The notes beneath the pieces are model-generated. The model ran no database searches. It was not told the DNA's origin and saw only the letters and a list, made by a program, of their open reading frames with translations. The translations under genes were made by a program, and so were the position numbers. 64,000 nt of DNA from Marinobacter panjinensis (GTDB lineage Bacteria; Pseudomonadota; Gammaproteobacteria; Pseudomonadales; Oleiphilaceae). This document shows positions 32,855 to 42,697 of the stretch, piece by piece. The stretch is taken from positions 2,728,001 through 2,792,000 of the forward strand of contig NZ_SZYH01000001.1 in the NCBI RefSeq assembly GCF_005298175.1. The letters run 5' to 3'. Every line of letters starts with the position of its first letter. The first letter of the stretch is position 1.

Positions 32855-33622
32855 TTATGGATCTTGACGACCGGATGCAGAATCCGAGGATTTGCTGTCA
32901 TGCTGAGCCGCTAGATGCGGCGCCATGACTTCTTCAAGGGTATAGCCGGTGAGCCGGCGAATGGAGCGCCACAGATAATAGAAAATGGCGATCATCATAA
33001 TCATCGACGGAATGGCAATCATCGGATAACTCACCAGCGTCATACGCCCCAGTTCTTCGTTGAAGGCCTGAGTGCCGGAGGGGCTGGTCACTATCCACTT
33101 GGCCAGTACGAAGTTCATGATCGACGAAAACAGAAACGTCAGGCTGAAGAAGTAGCTGGCCTTGAGCAACCGTGCTTCGAACTCGGCCTCGCTTCCCCTC
33201 TCCTTCAGCACTGCCTGAATCTTTTCGACGTCCAGTACGGTGGGGTTGTACAGCAGTGTTTTCACCAGCGGGTATTTGGTGCGGGTGGAGACGAGTACCG
33301 CAATACCGATCACCGCAGGAACAGCGGCTTCCTTGATAGCCAGCCAGCCGGCATCCAGTTCCATCAGCCCGATACCGCCGGTGAGGCCAACACTGATAAC
33401 GCCCAGCACCGCGATAAAGTTGTACTTGCGGTAGCGCACCAGCTCGAACAGGCCCCAGCCCAGCGGAAACGCAAGCCCGATCACCAGTGCCATGACACTT
33501 CCCAGGTATTCATCACCGCTCAACTTCATAAGAATGACAGAGGGAATGATGATACTGACAAGCAGGTCTACCCAGGGCCTGGGTTTGTGTGTCGGTTTTG
33601 ACGGGTTTGCCGGGGAGTTCAT
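32855..33622 (-). CDS. VC0807-family integral membrane protein
   Basis: This 255-residue multi-pass membrane protein has about six hydrophobic segments (for example LVSIIIPSVILMKL, VMALVIGLAFPLGWGLFELV, FIAVLGVISVGLTGGIGLM and MIAIPSMIMMIAIFYYLW). The pattern and length match the uncharacterised family known as VC0807. The C-terminus is polar (KSSDSASGRQDP). It stands alone and converges on the gyrB terminator. No function is known. The 245 bases upstream (33623-33867) hold no recognisable gene. Confidence 0.75.
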   Translation of the reverse strand: MNSPANPSKPTHKPRPWVDLLVSIIIPSVILMKLSGDEYLGSVMALVIGLAFPLGWGLFELVRYRKYNFIAVLGVISVGLTGGIGLMELDAGWLAIKEAAVPAVIGIAVLVSTRTKYPLVKTLLYNPTVLDVEKIQAVLKERGSEAEFEARLLKASYFFSLTFLFSSIMNFVLAKWIVTSPSGTQAFNEELGRMTLVSYPMIAIPSMIMMIAIFYYLWRSIRRLTGYTLEEVMAPHLAAQHDSKSSDSASGRQDP

Positions 33623-33867
33623 AGATCAGCCTGATGGTTCGGGAGAGTGATGCCGGTAAGAATCCAGCATACCGAAAAAGTGTTCAGGCAGTATACGATG
33701 AAACCGCCACTAACCGAAGGCCAGTCGAACCAGCCAGGGGGAGGAGTTGCAACGTTTATGTGGCGCATGGTGGTGTGTCATGTAACTGCAACACGCTTTC
33801 TGACGGGATCGGTTAAGCTGACAGCCGTTGCCCCGTCGGGCTTCAGGGACAGACTTAAGGAGGGAGC

Positions 33868-34608
33868 ATGAAGATCATTGCATTTTACAGCTTGAAAGGC
33901 GGCGTCGGTAAAACCGCGGCGGCTGTAAACATTGCTTACCTGGCCAGTCAGGCCGGTATCCCCACTCTGTTGTGGGACCTGGACCCCCAGGGTGCCGCAA
34001 GCTGGTACCTGGCCGGTAGCAACGAGATCAAGGGCCGGAAACTGGCCGCACTGATGGACGGCAAAACCCCGATTGGCAAGTTCATTCGCGAGAGTGCCTA
34101 TCCTGACCTGGACTTTATTCCCGCCCACAACAGTTTCCGCAACCTGGATGTCCGTCTGGACAAGGATGACACCAACAATACCCTGAAGAACTGGCTGGCA
34201 CCGCTGTCGGAGGAAACCAGCCTGGTGGTGCTGGACTGTCCACCCTCCATGTCGCGGTTATCCGAGCAGGTGTTGAAGACCGCGGACGGCGTATTTGTAC
34301 CGGTAGTGCCCACCTGGCTTGCGCTGAACAGCTGGCACCAGCTTCAGGCCTTCGCGAAGGACAAGAAACTCAAACCCGGCCGTTTGCATCCGTTCTTCTC
34401 CATGGTGGACCGGCGCAAGAACCTGCACCGGGAAATGGTCATCAATCGCAAAAAGCATCTTGAAGGCGGGATGAATACCCTCATTCCCAATGCCAGTGTG
34501 GTGGAGAAAATGGGCGAAAGCGGCCAGCCGGTTGAACTGATGGACCGGTCCTCGGCTGCCGCTGACGCCTATCGTCGGCTTTGGAAGGAAATCCGTAAGC
34601 TACTTTAG
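33868..34608 (+). CDS. Orphan ParA/MinD-like ATPase
   Basis: The 246-residue deviant Walker ATPase begins MKIIAFYSLKGGVGKTAAAV, with the KGGVGKT motif, DLDPQGAAS and LDCPPSMS. Unlike parA at 6.5 kb it has no ParB partner gene beside it. It differs in sequence (for example in the RKNLHREMVINRK segment), so it is a separate subfamily. Such orphans position cellular cargo or act in plasmid-like partition. A cargo cannot be deduced here. It overlaps the gabT stop tail-to-tail by four bases. Confidence 0.85.
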   Translation: MKIIAFYSLKGGVGKTAAAVNIAYLASQAGIPTLLWDLDPQGAASWYLAGSNEIKGRKLAALMDGKTPIGKFIRESAYPDLDFIPAHNSFRNLDVRLDKDDTNNTLKNWLAPLSEETSLVVLDCPPSMSRLSEQVLKTADGVFVPVVPTWLALNSWHQLQAFAKDKKLKPGRLHPFFSMVDRRKNLHREMVINRKKHLEGGMNTLIPNASVVEKMGESGQPVELMDRSSAAADAYRRLWKEIRKLL

Positions 34609-35879
34609 CCTATTTCTTTCAACGCCTGCTCAACGATCCCCAGGCCTTCCTCGAGAATGTTGTCCTCGATGGTTACCGGCATCAGGAAGCGGATGGTATT
34701 ACCGTACATTCCGCAACTGAGCAGGATCAGGCCATTTTCCTTGGCTTTCTTGGTCACCGCTGCCGCGAAGTCCGCTCTTGGTTCCTTGCTGGTCTTGTCT
34801 GTCACCAGCTCAATAGCGGCCATGGGACCGAGGTTGCGGACGTTGTCCACATGCGGGAACTGCTCCTGCCACTGGTCAAAACGCTTGCGCAGCGTGTCAC
34901 CCAGGCGCTGGCTCTTGCCCAGGATGTCCTCTTCCTTGAACACGTCAAGTACGGCCAGGGCGGCTGCACAGGCAGTGGGGCTGCCGGTGTAAGTGCCACC
35001 GAGGGAGTTCGGGCCAGAGGCGTCCATGTGCTTGTCGGTGCCCACAATGGCGGAGATCGGCATGCCGTCGGCCATGCTCTTGGCCATGGTCATCATGTCC
35101 GGCTCAATACCGCTGTGTTCAATGGCAAACATCTTGCCCGTGCGTCCGAAGCCACTCTGGACTTCGTCAACAATCATCAGGATGCCGTGCTCGTCGCAGA
35201 TCTCGCGAATGGCCTTCAGGAAGCTTGGCGGTGCGGCGTAGAAACCGCCCTCGCCCAGCACCGGCTCAATAATGATCGCAGCCGTGTCCTTGCCCGGAGA
35301 ATCCGCTTTCATGGTCATCTTGAGGCCGCGAAGCGCTTCGTCTTCACTGACACCGTGGTACGGCACCGGGTAAGGCGCGCGGAAGACGGTACCCGGCATC
35401 GGGCCGAAATCTGTCTGATAGGGCGCTGCCTTGCCGTTCATGGCCATGGTGTAGAGGGTGCGGCCGTGGTAACCGCCATCGAAACAGATCACGTTACTGC
35501 GACCCGTAGCGGCACGGGCGATTTTTACGGCGTTCTCGAGCGCCTCGGCGCCACTGTTGGCCAGCATGACCTTGGCGTGGCCACGGACCGGCGCAATGCC
35601 GCTCAGCTTCTCAGCGAGCCTGACATAGCCCTCATAGGGCATCACGGTCTGGCAGGTGTGCATCAGCTTGTCCAGCTGCCCTTTCACTGCCTCAACCACT
35701 TTGGGGTGACGATGGCCGATATTCAATACACCAATGCCGCCAGCGAAGTCGATCATCCGCTTGCCATCAGCATCCCAGAGCTCGGCATTGGTCGCATGGT
35801 CGGCAAACTGCTCATTGGGGCTGGCAGCACCGGCCGCGACATAACGTTCTTTGAGTGCCTGCAATTCTTTGTTCGTCAC
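34605..35879 (-). CDS. gabT: 4-aminobutyrate aminotransferase
   Basis: This PLP-dependent class-III aminotransferase converts GABA and 2-oxoglutarate to succinate semialdehyde and glutamate. The 424 residues include LANSGAEALENAVKIARA (about 106-123), Asp238 in IVDEVQSGFGRTGK and the PLP lysine Lys267 in TMAKSMADGMP. Length and motifs fit GabT closely. No gabD is adjacent. Its product line would connect with 4-aminobutyrate released by the cluster at 48.7-60.6 kb if that cluster works as proposed. Confidence 0.9.
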   Translation of the reverse strand: MTNKELQALKERYVAAGAASPNEQFADHATNAELWDADGKRMIDFAGGIGVLNIGHRHPKVVEAVKGQLDKLMHTCQTVMPYEGYVRLAEKLSGIAPVRGHAKVMLANSGAEALENAVKIARAATGRSNVICFDGGYHGRTLYTMAMNGKAAPYQTDFGPMPGTVFRAPYPVPYHGVSEDEALRGLKMTMKADSPGKDTAAIIIEPVLGEGGFYAAPPSFLKAIREICDEHGILMIVDEVQSGFGRTGKMFAIEHSGIEPDMMTMAKSMADGMPISAIVGTDKHMDASGPNSLGGTYTGSPTACAAALAVLDVFKEEDILGKSQRLGDTLRKRFDQWQEQFPHVDNVRNLGPMAAIELVTDKTSKEPRADFAAAVTKKAKENGLILLSCGMYGNTIRFLMPVTIEDNILEEGLGIVEQALKEIG

Positions 35880-35959
35880 TTTGCTCTCCTCGAATTCGGT
35901 TTAGTTCTGTCAGCATACACGAAATGATGGCCCGGTTTGAAAACCCGACCCTGATGTTT

Positions 35960-37768
35960 CTACGTACTCCAGCTCCCCATGTCTTCCCGGAACTGAAGTT
36001 CCGCCAGGCGCCGATACAGGGGATTGCGTGCCACCAGGTCGTCGTGTTTGCCGATATCCTGAAGAATGCCGGCTTCCAGGACAATGATACGATCGGCGTG
36101 TCTCACGGTCGCCAGCCGGTGCGCAATGACCAGTGTTGTGCGGTCAGACATCAACCCCGGCATTGCCTGCTGAATCAGGTGTTCGCTTTCAGCATCCAGT
36201 GCGCTGGTGGCCTCATCCAATAATAGTATAGGCGCATCCGCGAGCAATGCCCTGGCAATCGCAAGCCGCTGTTTCTGCCCGCCGGAGAGCCCCAGCCCGG
36301 TGTCTCCCAGGGCTGTTTCGTATCCTTGGGGGAGTTTGCGAATGAATTCATCGGCATGGGCAATACGGGCGGCTTCCACCATGGCATCGTCGCTGGCATC
36401 GGGGCGGGCGTAGCGAATGTTGTCGGCAATGGTGCCGTGGAACAGTGCCGGGTTCTGGGGCACCAGGGCAAAGCATCGTCGCAGGTCATCAAGCGCTACC
36501 TGGCGGCTGTCGGTATCGTCGATCAGGATCTGCCCCGTGTCGGGATCGTAGAACCGCAACAACAGGTCAAACAGCGTCGACTTGCCCGCCCCTGACGGAC
36601 CGACCAGCGCAACGGTTTCCCCGGCGCGGATGCTGAGCGAGAGATCCTTCAGAACCTGGATATCGGGCCGGGAGGGATAGGAAAAACTCAGATTGTTGAA
36701 TTCGATGTCGCCACGAATCTTTTCGGGCAACGCCCGGGATGCGGTGATTTGCATGGGGATCTCACTGGGCGTCTGTAACAGTTCAAAGATCCGCGCCGCC
36801 GCCCCGGCCGCTCGCTGCAACTCGCCAATCACCTCGCTGATCGCTCCTGCCGCCAGCCCCACCAGCAGGCTGTAGAACACAAACGCCGCCAGTTCCCCGG
36901 GGCTGGTACGCCCGGAAATCACATCCAGCCCGCCAATCCAGATCACCACCCCGATGGCGCCCATCACCAGGGTAATGGCAATAGTTGTCAACCAGGCCCG
37001 CTGGCGAATCCGCACCCGTGCAATGTCGAAGGCATTCTCCGCCACACGGGCAAAGAACCGGCGGTCATGGGGTTGATGATTGAACGCCTGCACCGTCTTG
37101 ATCTGGGTAAGGTTTTCACCCACGTAACTGCCCACTTCCGCAACCCGGTCCTGGCTCAGCCTGGAAAGCTGCCTGACACGACGCCCGTAGACCAGGATCG
37201 GAATGATCACCAGCGGAAAGCCCAGGATGATAATGCTGGCCAGCTTGGCATTGGTGACAAACAGCAGAATCAGCCCACCTACCAGCATCAGCGTGTTGCG
37301 CAAGGCAATGGATACCGTGGAGCCGATCACGGACTGCAGCACGGTGGTATCGGCCGTAAACCGAGACTGAATCTCCAGGCTGCGGTTTTTCTCATAGAAG
37401 CCTGGGTGAAGGTCAATCAGGTGATTGAACACCTGCTTGCGAATATCGGCCACTACCCGTTCGCCGATCCAGGACACGAGGTAGAATCGAGCGAAGGACC
37501 CGATTGCCAGCCCGATCACCAGTACAAAAAATAGCCCTACAGCTCTGGACAACATGGCTGGAGACTGCGTGGCAAGGCCCTGGTCCACAAGAATCCGCAG
37601 CCCCTGGCCAAGGCCAAGCGTGATTCCAGCCGTAATTACCAGGGCTATGAGGGCACCTGCAACGGCCCTGCGGTAGGGACTGATGAAATTGACGACCAGT
37701 TTCAGGGCCTTGCGATGACGGGTGTTGATGATGTGCCTCCAGTTTGGCAGTACTGTAAACTTCGACAA
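35960..37768 (-). CDS. ABC half-transporter, membrane domain fused to ATPase (MsbA-like exporter)
   Basis: The 602-residue protein has six N-terminal membrane helices (about residues 25-310) and a C-terminal nucleotide-binding domain with Walker A GPSGAGKSTLFDLLLRF. The signature [20 protein letters not shown] and Walker [13 protein letters not shown] follow. It resembles lipid or multidrug exporters of the ABCB type. The start appears to be TTG at 37768, only 25 bases from the divergent neighbour's TTG, and its ribosome site is poor, so the N-terminus is uncertain. The substrate is unknown. Confidence 0.85.
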   Translation of the reverse strand: MSKFTVLPNWRHIINTRHRKALKLVVNFISPYRRAVAGALIALVITAGITLGLGQGLRILVDQGLATQSPAMLSRAVGLFFVLVIGLAIGSFARFYLVSWIGERVVADIRKQVFNHLIDLHPGFYEKNRSLEIQSRFTADTTVLQSVIGSTVSIALRNTLMLVGGLILLFVTNAKLASIIILGFPLVIIPILVYGRRVRQLSRLSQDRVAEVGSYVGENLTQIKTVQAFNHQPHDRRFFARVAENAFDIARVRIRQRAWLTTIAITLVMGAIGVVIWIGGLDVISGRTSPGELAAFVFYSLLVGLAAGAISEVIGELQRAAGAAARIFELLQTPSEIPMQITASRALPEKIRGDIEFNNLSFSYPSRPDIQVLKDLSLSIRAGETVALVGPSGAGKSTLFDLLLRFYDPDTGQILIDDTDSRQVALDDLRRCFALVPQNPALFHGTIADNIRYARPDASDDAMVEAARIAHADEFIRKLPQGYETALGDTGLGLSGGQKQRLAIARALLADAPILLLDEATSALDAESEHLIQQAMPGLMSDRTTLVIAHRLATVRHADRIIVLEAGILQDIGKHDDLVARNPLYRRLAELQFREDMGSWST

Positions 37769-37793
37769 CTCCCAATTCTGACAGGAAAACCAA

Positions 37794-39599
37794 TTGCGCG
37801 CCTACGCCGATAACGACTACCCCGCAGACCATAAACCGGACTGGAAAGTCATTTCTGGCCTCTGGCCTTATCTGGCGGAATTCCGTGGCCGTGTGCTGCT
37901 GGCTTTGGGGTTTCTGATAATTTCCAAGCTGGCGACGGTCGCCACACCGGTTGCCCTGAAATACATCGTCGACTACCTGGACCAGAATAAAGGTGGCGAG
38001 ATACTGCTGTGGATTCCGGTTTTACTGGTGGTGGCCTACGGCCTGCTCCGTTTTGGCAGCACCCTCTTCAGTGAACTGCGGGATGCGGTGTTCGCGCGAG
38101 TGGCGGAACGTGCCATGCGGCGAGTGTCCCTGCGGGTTTTCGAACACCTGCATAACCGGGAACTGGCGTTTCATCTGGACCGGAAAACCGGTGGCCTGGC
38201 CCGGGATATTGAGCGGGGCACCAATGGCATCAGCTTCCTGCTGCGTTTTACCCTCTTCAACATCGTGCCCACGCTGCTGGAAATCCTGCTGGTCGCCGGC
38301 ATCCTGTTTGTGGTGTTCAACGTCGGTTATGTACTGGCGATCCTGGTGGCCGTGGTGGTGTATGTGGTGTTTTCCATCAAAGTCACCGAATGGCGTACCA
38401 AGTATGTCCGTGAGGCCAATGCCCGCGATAACCAGTCCAACTCCCGGGCGATAGACAGCCTGCTCAACTACGAGACGGTCAAGTACTTCAACAACGAGAA
38501 GTTCGAAGCCAGGCTGTACGACGAGGATCTGCACGACTGGGAGCAGGCCCGCTTGAAAAACCGGTTGTCCCTGGCGGCCCTGAACGCGGGCCAGGCCTTT
38601 ATCATTGGCCTGGCGATGATTGTCATCATGGCCATGGCAGTTCGGGAAGTGGCCAGTGGTGAGATTACCCTGGGTGATTTCACCATGATCAACGCCTACC
38701 TGTTGCAGCTCTTTATCCCCCTGAACGCGCTGGGCTTTGTGTATCGGGAGATCCGTCAGGCGCTGGTGAACGTGGAGCGGCTGTTCGGACTGCTGGGTGA
38801 CGAACCGGTGATTGAGGATGCGCCCGACGCCAGAGCCCTGGTGGTGGATAAAGGCGAGGTTCGTTTTGACCATGTGCACTTTGCCTATCGACAGGATCGT
38901 CAGATCCTCCAGGATGTGAGTTTTTCGATCCCGGCCGGGCACACGGTAGCGGTGGTGGGTGCCAGTGGCGCGGGCAAGTCCACGCTCGCCCGCCTGTTGT
39001 TCCGATTCTACGATGTCGATCAGGGCAGTATCTCCATCGATGGCCAGGATATTCGCAGCGTTACTCAGGATAGCCTGCGCGCCGCCATAGGCGTGGTGCC
39101 CCAGGACACGGTACTGTTCAACGATACCCTATACCGCAACCTGGCCTATGGCCGGCCCGAGGCCAGTGAAGAAGACGTTTACCGGGCCGCTCGCATGGCG
39201 CATCTGGACGGCTTTATCGACAGCCTGCCGGATGGCTATCAAACCCAGGTCGGTGAGCGTGGGCTGAAACTTTCCGGCGGTGAGAAACAACGGGTAGCGA
39301 TTGCCCGGGTGATCCTCAAGAACCCGCCGGTGCTGATTCTGGACGAGGCCACGTCGTCGCTGGACTCGCTGTCTGAGCAGGCCATCCTGGGAGCGTTGAA
39401 GGAAGTCAGCCGTCAGCGCACGTCGCTGGTGATTGCCCACCGTTTGTCCACCACCCGTGATGCCGACACCATTCTGGTGATGGACGGTGGCCGCATTGTT
39501 GAAAGTGGGCACCACAACGACCTGCTTGCCCGCAATGGCCACTACGCCCATCTATGGGCGCAGCAACATCGAAGCGGCGACGATGACCATGAAGCCTGA
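37794..39599 (+). CDS. ABC half-transporter, ATM1/HMT1-like
   Basis: The 601-residue exporter has membrane helices to about residue 300 and an ATPase domain with Walker A GASGAGKSTLARLLFRF. The signature [19 protein letters not shown] and Walker B VLILDEATSSLD follow. The RDIERGTNGISFLLRFTLFN segment near residue 138 and the LLNYETVKYFNNEKFE segment near residue 222 are typical of the ATM1 group, which exports glutathione-linked metal or sulfur species. It uses a TTG start with AGGA eight bases upstream. It is transcribed divergently from the other half-transporter. Confidence 0.86.
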   Translation: MRAYADNDYPADHKPDWKVISGLWPYLAEFRGRVLLALGFLIISKLATVATPVALKYIVDYLDQNKGGEILLWIPVLLVVAYGLLRFGSTLFSELRDAVFARVAERAMRRVSLRVFEHLHNRELAFHLDRKTGGLARDIERGTNGISFLLRFTLFNIVPTLLEILLVAGILFVVFNVGYVLAILVAVVVYVVFSIKVTEWRTKYVREANARDNQSNSRAIDSLLNYETVKYFNNEKFEARLYDEDLHDWEQARLKNRLSLAALNAGQAFIIGLAMIVIMAMAVREVASGEITLGDFTMINAYLLQLFIPLNALGFVYREIRQALVNVERLFGLLGDEPVIEDAPDARALVVDKGEVRFDHVHFAYRQDRQILQDVSFSIPAGHTVAVVGASGAGKSTLARLLFRFYDVDQGSISIDGQDIRSVTQDSLRAAIGVVPQDTVLFNDTLYRNLAYGRPEASEEDVYRAARMAHLDGFIDSLPDGYQTQVGERGLKLSGGEKQRVAIARVILKNPPVLILDEATSSLDSLSEQAILGALKEVSRQRTSLVIAHRLSTTRDADTILVMDGGRIVESGHHNDLLARNGHYAHLWAQQHRSGDDDHEA

Positions 39600-39696
39600 C
39601 CGCTGACTCAACCCTGATGTACCGGAGCTCCAGAAAGAATCTGCTATGCCCAGACGTCCGTATTGTCTAAAATATGATCAATAAGGGGGTGCTGCC

Positions 39697-40137
39697 ATGG
39701 GCAATAACCGCTTGGGCATCAGCAAGAGAGTCACCGCCATGCTGCTGGCCAGCCTGGCTCTGGTGATACTTTGGTCATCGCAGCCCCTGGCCGGTGATAC
39801 CGATGAGGAGATTCAGGACACCATACTCCGCCAGATCGAAGCCTTCGCCAACAACGATCAGGAACAGGCCTGGGCCCATGCTTCCGAGGGGATCAAGCGC
39901 CGCTTCAAATCTTCCCAGGTGTTTATTGACATGGTCCGGGAAGCCTATCCCGCCGTGCACAGCGCTACCGCGATAGAATTTACCAAGCGTGTACCTCACG
40001 GCAGCTTTGAAATTCAGGTGGTGAAATTGCAGGGGCCTGAGGGTAAACGCTGGGATGCGTACTACCGCATGGTGATGACGGAGGGCGCCTGGAAGATTGC
40101 AGGTGTTCGCCTGGAACCCGCAGAACTCAGTATCTGA
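39697..40137 (+). CDS. DUF4864-family secreted protein
   Basis: The 146-residue protein has an N-terminal signal peptide (VTAMLLASLALVILWSSQPL, then AGD) and no lipobox. The mature part starts IQDTILRQIEAFANNDQEQA and continues into a compact alpha-beta domain like NTF2-fold proteins of the DUF4864 family. No catalytic residues can be named. It follows the ABC transporter gene by 97 bases on the same strand, but a shared role is not established. Confidence 0.75.
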   Translation: MGNNRLGISKRVTAMLLASLALVILWSSQPLAGDTDEEIQDTILRQIEAFANNDQEQAWAHASEGIKRRFKSSQVFIDMVREAYPAVHSATAIEFTKRVPHGSFEIQVVKLQGPEGKRWDAYYRMVMTEGAWKIAGVRLEPAELSI

Positions 40138-40165
40138 GTCAGTCTGGCCAGCGGAGTCCGCATGG

Positions 40166-42697
40166 TCAGGCCTGGGGTTGTTTCCGTAACGACGATTCCA
40201 GGTTCTTGGTTTCGGTAATATCCACCAGGGTGATGACCACGCCATCAATCATATTGTCCACCCTGCGGTAGGGTATGATCCTGACCGAAAACCAGCGGTC
40301 GTCGTTGGTGGTAATCTGCTTTTCGCTGACCGCCAGGGTATCCAGGGTCTGCCGGGCGTCTTCCCGCAGGTCCGGATACCGGAGACTGGTGGTCAGGTCG
40401 CCGATCGGGCGGCCTATGTCGCTTTCGCGCAGGTTGACGATGGCTGCAGTCCGCTCGGTATAGCGCCGTACGTTCAGGTCCTGATCCAGGAACAGAACCG
40501 CAATTTCGATGCTGTTGAGCACGTTCTGCATATCGCTTTGTGCAAGCGCGAGGTCGTCCAGCTTGGTTTGCAGTTCTGTATTAATGGTTTGCAGTTCTTC
40601 GTTCATCGACTGCATTTCTTCCTTGGACGTTGTCAGCTCTTCATTGGCAGACTGCAACTCTTCGTTGGTGGACTGAAGCTCTTCGTTGGACGCCTGCAGT
40701 TCTTCCCGGGTCTGTTTTGCCTGCTTCCGCAGACTTTCAATTTCCTTTTGATACCGCTGGGTTTCCGCAGCGTAGTCCGATTCGGCGGCCGAGGCAGATT
40801 TGCGGCGCCGTGAGGGCGGGGGTGTGGGTGCGTCGCGGAATACTACCATGGTCATGCCCTTCAGGGCGTCAGGTTCACGGAGGGCCTGAATGGTCACGTC
40901 AACGGCCTGTGTGCCGGAGCCGGTCTGTACCACTACCCCGCTGAGCTCAAGCGGTTCCGCCTGATCCGATGCCTGTTGCAGGGCGTTATAAAGGTGTTCG
41001 CGCAGACCTTCCCGGGCCATGGCATGGATGTTCCAGTTGGCCTTTCCGGCAGCAGGTTCCAGATACTTGCCGGTACGGCCGCTGATATAAACAATATCCG
41101 CTTCTGCGTTGAGCACGACAGCAGCCGGTGCATAGACCTGTAGCAGCACATGATCCGCGGCGGATTGCAGGTTGTTGGTAGCCTCCTGAGGGAGGTCCTG
41201 GTTGGATCGCACGGAGTGCTCCTTGTCAAAGGTGGACATCGGTGGGAACGATTTTAGCAAGAAGTTATAGTGCCGAAAGGAGTTGAAAGGTTTGCATCGG
41301 TACAGGCGCATTTTAGGCTTCAGCGGTGCAAACAGATGATTCAGCCGGCCGATGGTTTCCGAACTGCCCAGCATCAACAATCCGTTCGGGCGGAGGCTGT
41401 AGTGGAACAAGGGCAGTATCCGCCGTTGCAGCGACGCGTCGAAATAAATCAGCAGGTTGCGGCAGGTAATCATATCCAGCTTGGTAAATGGCGGATCAAG
41501 GATGACATCGTGCGGGGCAAACAATACCTTGTCACGTATCGACGGGCTTATCTGGTAATAGTTGCTGTGCCTGGTGAAAAAACGCGTCAGTCGGTCTTCC
41601 GATACAGTGTCTTGAATACTCAGTGGATACTGCCCCTGTCGCGCCTGGGCAATGGCTTCAGGACTGATATCGGAGGCAAAAATCTGCAGGTTCTGCGTTC
41701 GCCTCGGTTCAATGCGGTCCAGCACCTCGGTGAACGCCATGGCCAGCGAATAAGCCTCTTCCCCGGTTGAGCAGCCCACCACCCAGGCTCTCAGCGTCTG
41801 GTCCGGGGGTTGCGCAGTGATCAGTTCTGGCAGGCCGGTTTCTATCAGGTAGTCCCAGGTTTCCGGATCCCGGAAAAACTGGGTAACGCCGATCAACAGT
41901 TCCCGGAATAACAGCTGAACTTCCTGTTTGTTATCGGCAAGAAAGTGGCTGTAATCGGCCAGATCCGCAATCCCATGGATGGCCATGCGGCGCTCGATCC
42001 GACGGTGAAGGGTCGAGGGTTTGTAGAGCGAAAAGTCATGCCGGGTGTGCTTTTGCAGCACGCGGATGATCGGGTCCAGTTGTGTCAGAGATCTGAGGCC
42101 CCGTTGGTCAGCAGGATGGGGGCCTTTACCGGGTTCGGGCACACGCCGGACATACGCCAGGATACGATCCGGTAATTCGTCAGCCGGTGCCACAATATCG
42201 GCACAGTCCGCGGCTATCGCACTCTTGGGCATGGCATCGAACTGGGCCGTGTCGGGACTCTCAACCACGGTCAGCCCGCCGGTGGCCTTTATGGCCTGCA
42301 GCCCCAGGGTGCCGTCTGAGCCCATGCCGGAAAGCACAACGGCAATGGCCCGCTCGCTGTGGGCGCTGGCCAGCGATGAAAACAGCACATTGATGGGCAG
42401 GCGCATTCCCCGGGATTCCTCTGGCTGCTCCAGCTTCAGGGTTTCATCAAGCACCCGGAGTTCCCGATTCGGCGGGATGACATAAATTGAATCGGCGCGA
42501 ATGGGCATGTTCTGCTGCGCTTCATGCACCGGCATTTCGGTATAGCGTTGCAGCAGTTCCGGCAGCAGTGCTTTCTGGGTCGGGTCCAGGTGTTGCACGA
42601 CCAGAAATGCCATGCCGGTATCGCAAGGCGTATTGCGGAAAAAGTCTTCGAATGACGCCAGGCCACCAGCGGAGGCGCCGATACCTACGATACGCAT
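40166..42697 (-). CDS. CheB-CheR-PAS fusion protein
   Basis: This 843-residue multidomain protein lacks a histidine kinase domain. Residues 1-185 form a CheB-like methylesterase with catalytic Ser9 (GIGASAGG), His36 and Asp128 (SGMGSDGT). Residues about 205-470 form a CheR-like SAM methyltransferase (VVGCSTGEEAYSLAMAF, MITCRNLLIYFD). A coiled coil built from repeats of ELQSTNEELQSANEEL follows at about 640-710, then a C-terminal PAS domain. Such fusions sense signals and modify partners outside classical chemotaxis. Its ATG shares one base with the stop of the upstream PAS gene (TGATG), implying translational coupling. Confidence 0.9.
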   Translation of the reverse strand: MRIVGIGASAGGLASFEDFFRNTPCDTGMAFLVVQHLDPTQKALLPELLQRYTEMPVHEAQQNMPIRADSIYVIPPNRELRVLDETLKLEQPEESRGMRLPINVLFSSLASAHSERAIAVVLSGMGSDGTLGLQAIKATGGLTVVESPDTAQFDAMPKSAIAADCADIVAPADELPDRILAYVRRVPEPGKGPHPADQRGLRSLTQLDPIIRVLQKHTRHDFSLYKPSTLHRRIERRMAIHGIADLADYSHFLADNKQEVQLLFRELLIGVTQFFRDPETWDYLIETGLPELITAQPPDQTLRAWVVGCSTGEEAYSLAMAFTEVLDRIEPRRTQNLQIFASDISPEAIAQARQGQYPLSIQDTVSEDRLTRFFTRHSNYYQISPSIRDKVLFAPHDVILDPPFTKLDMITCRNLLIYFDASLQRRILPLFHYSLRPNGLLMLGSSETIGRLNHLFAPLKPKMRLYRCKPFNSFRHYNFLLKSFPPMSTFDKEHSVRSNQDLPQEATNNLQSAADHVLLQVYAPAAVVLNAEADIVYISGRTGKYLEPAAGKANWNIHAMAREGLREHLYNALQQASDQAEPLELSGVVVQTGSGTQAVDVTIQALREPDALKGMTMVVFRDAPTPPPSRRRKSASAAESDYAAETQRYQKEIESLRKQAKQTREELQASNEELQSTNEELQSANEELTTSKEEMQSMNEELQTINTELQTKLDDLALAQSDMQNVLNSIEIAVLFLDQDLNVRRYTERTAAIVNLRESDIGRPIGDLTTSLRYPDLREDARQTLDTLAVSEKQITTNDDRWFSVRIIPYRRVDNMIDGVVITLVDITETKNLESSLRKQPQA

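Noticed and set aside
34851-35927. A 358-codon plus-strand frame across gabT
   Set aside because: It is antisense to gabT and rich in His and Gly without any known fold.
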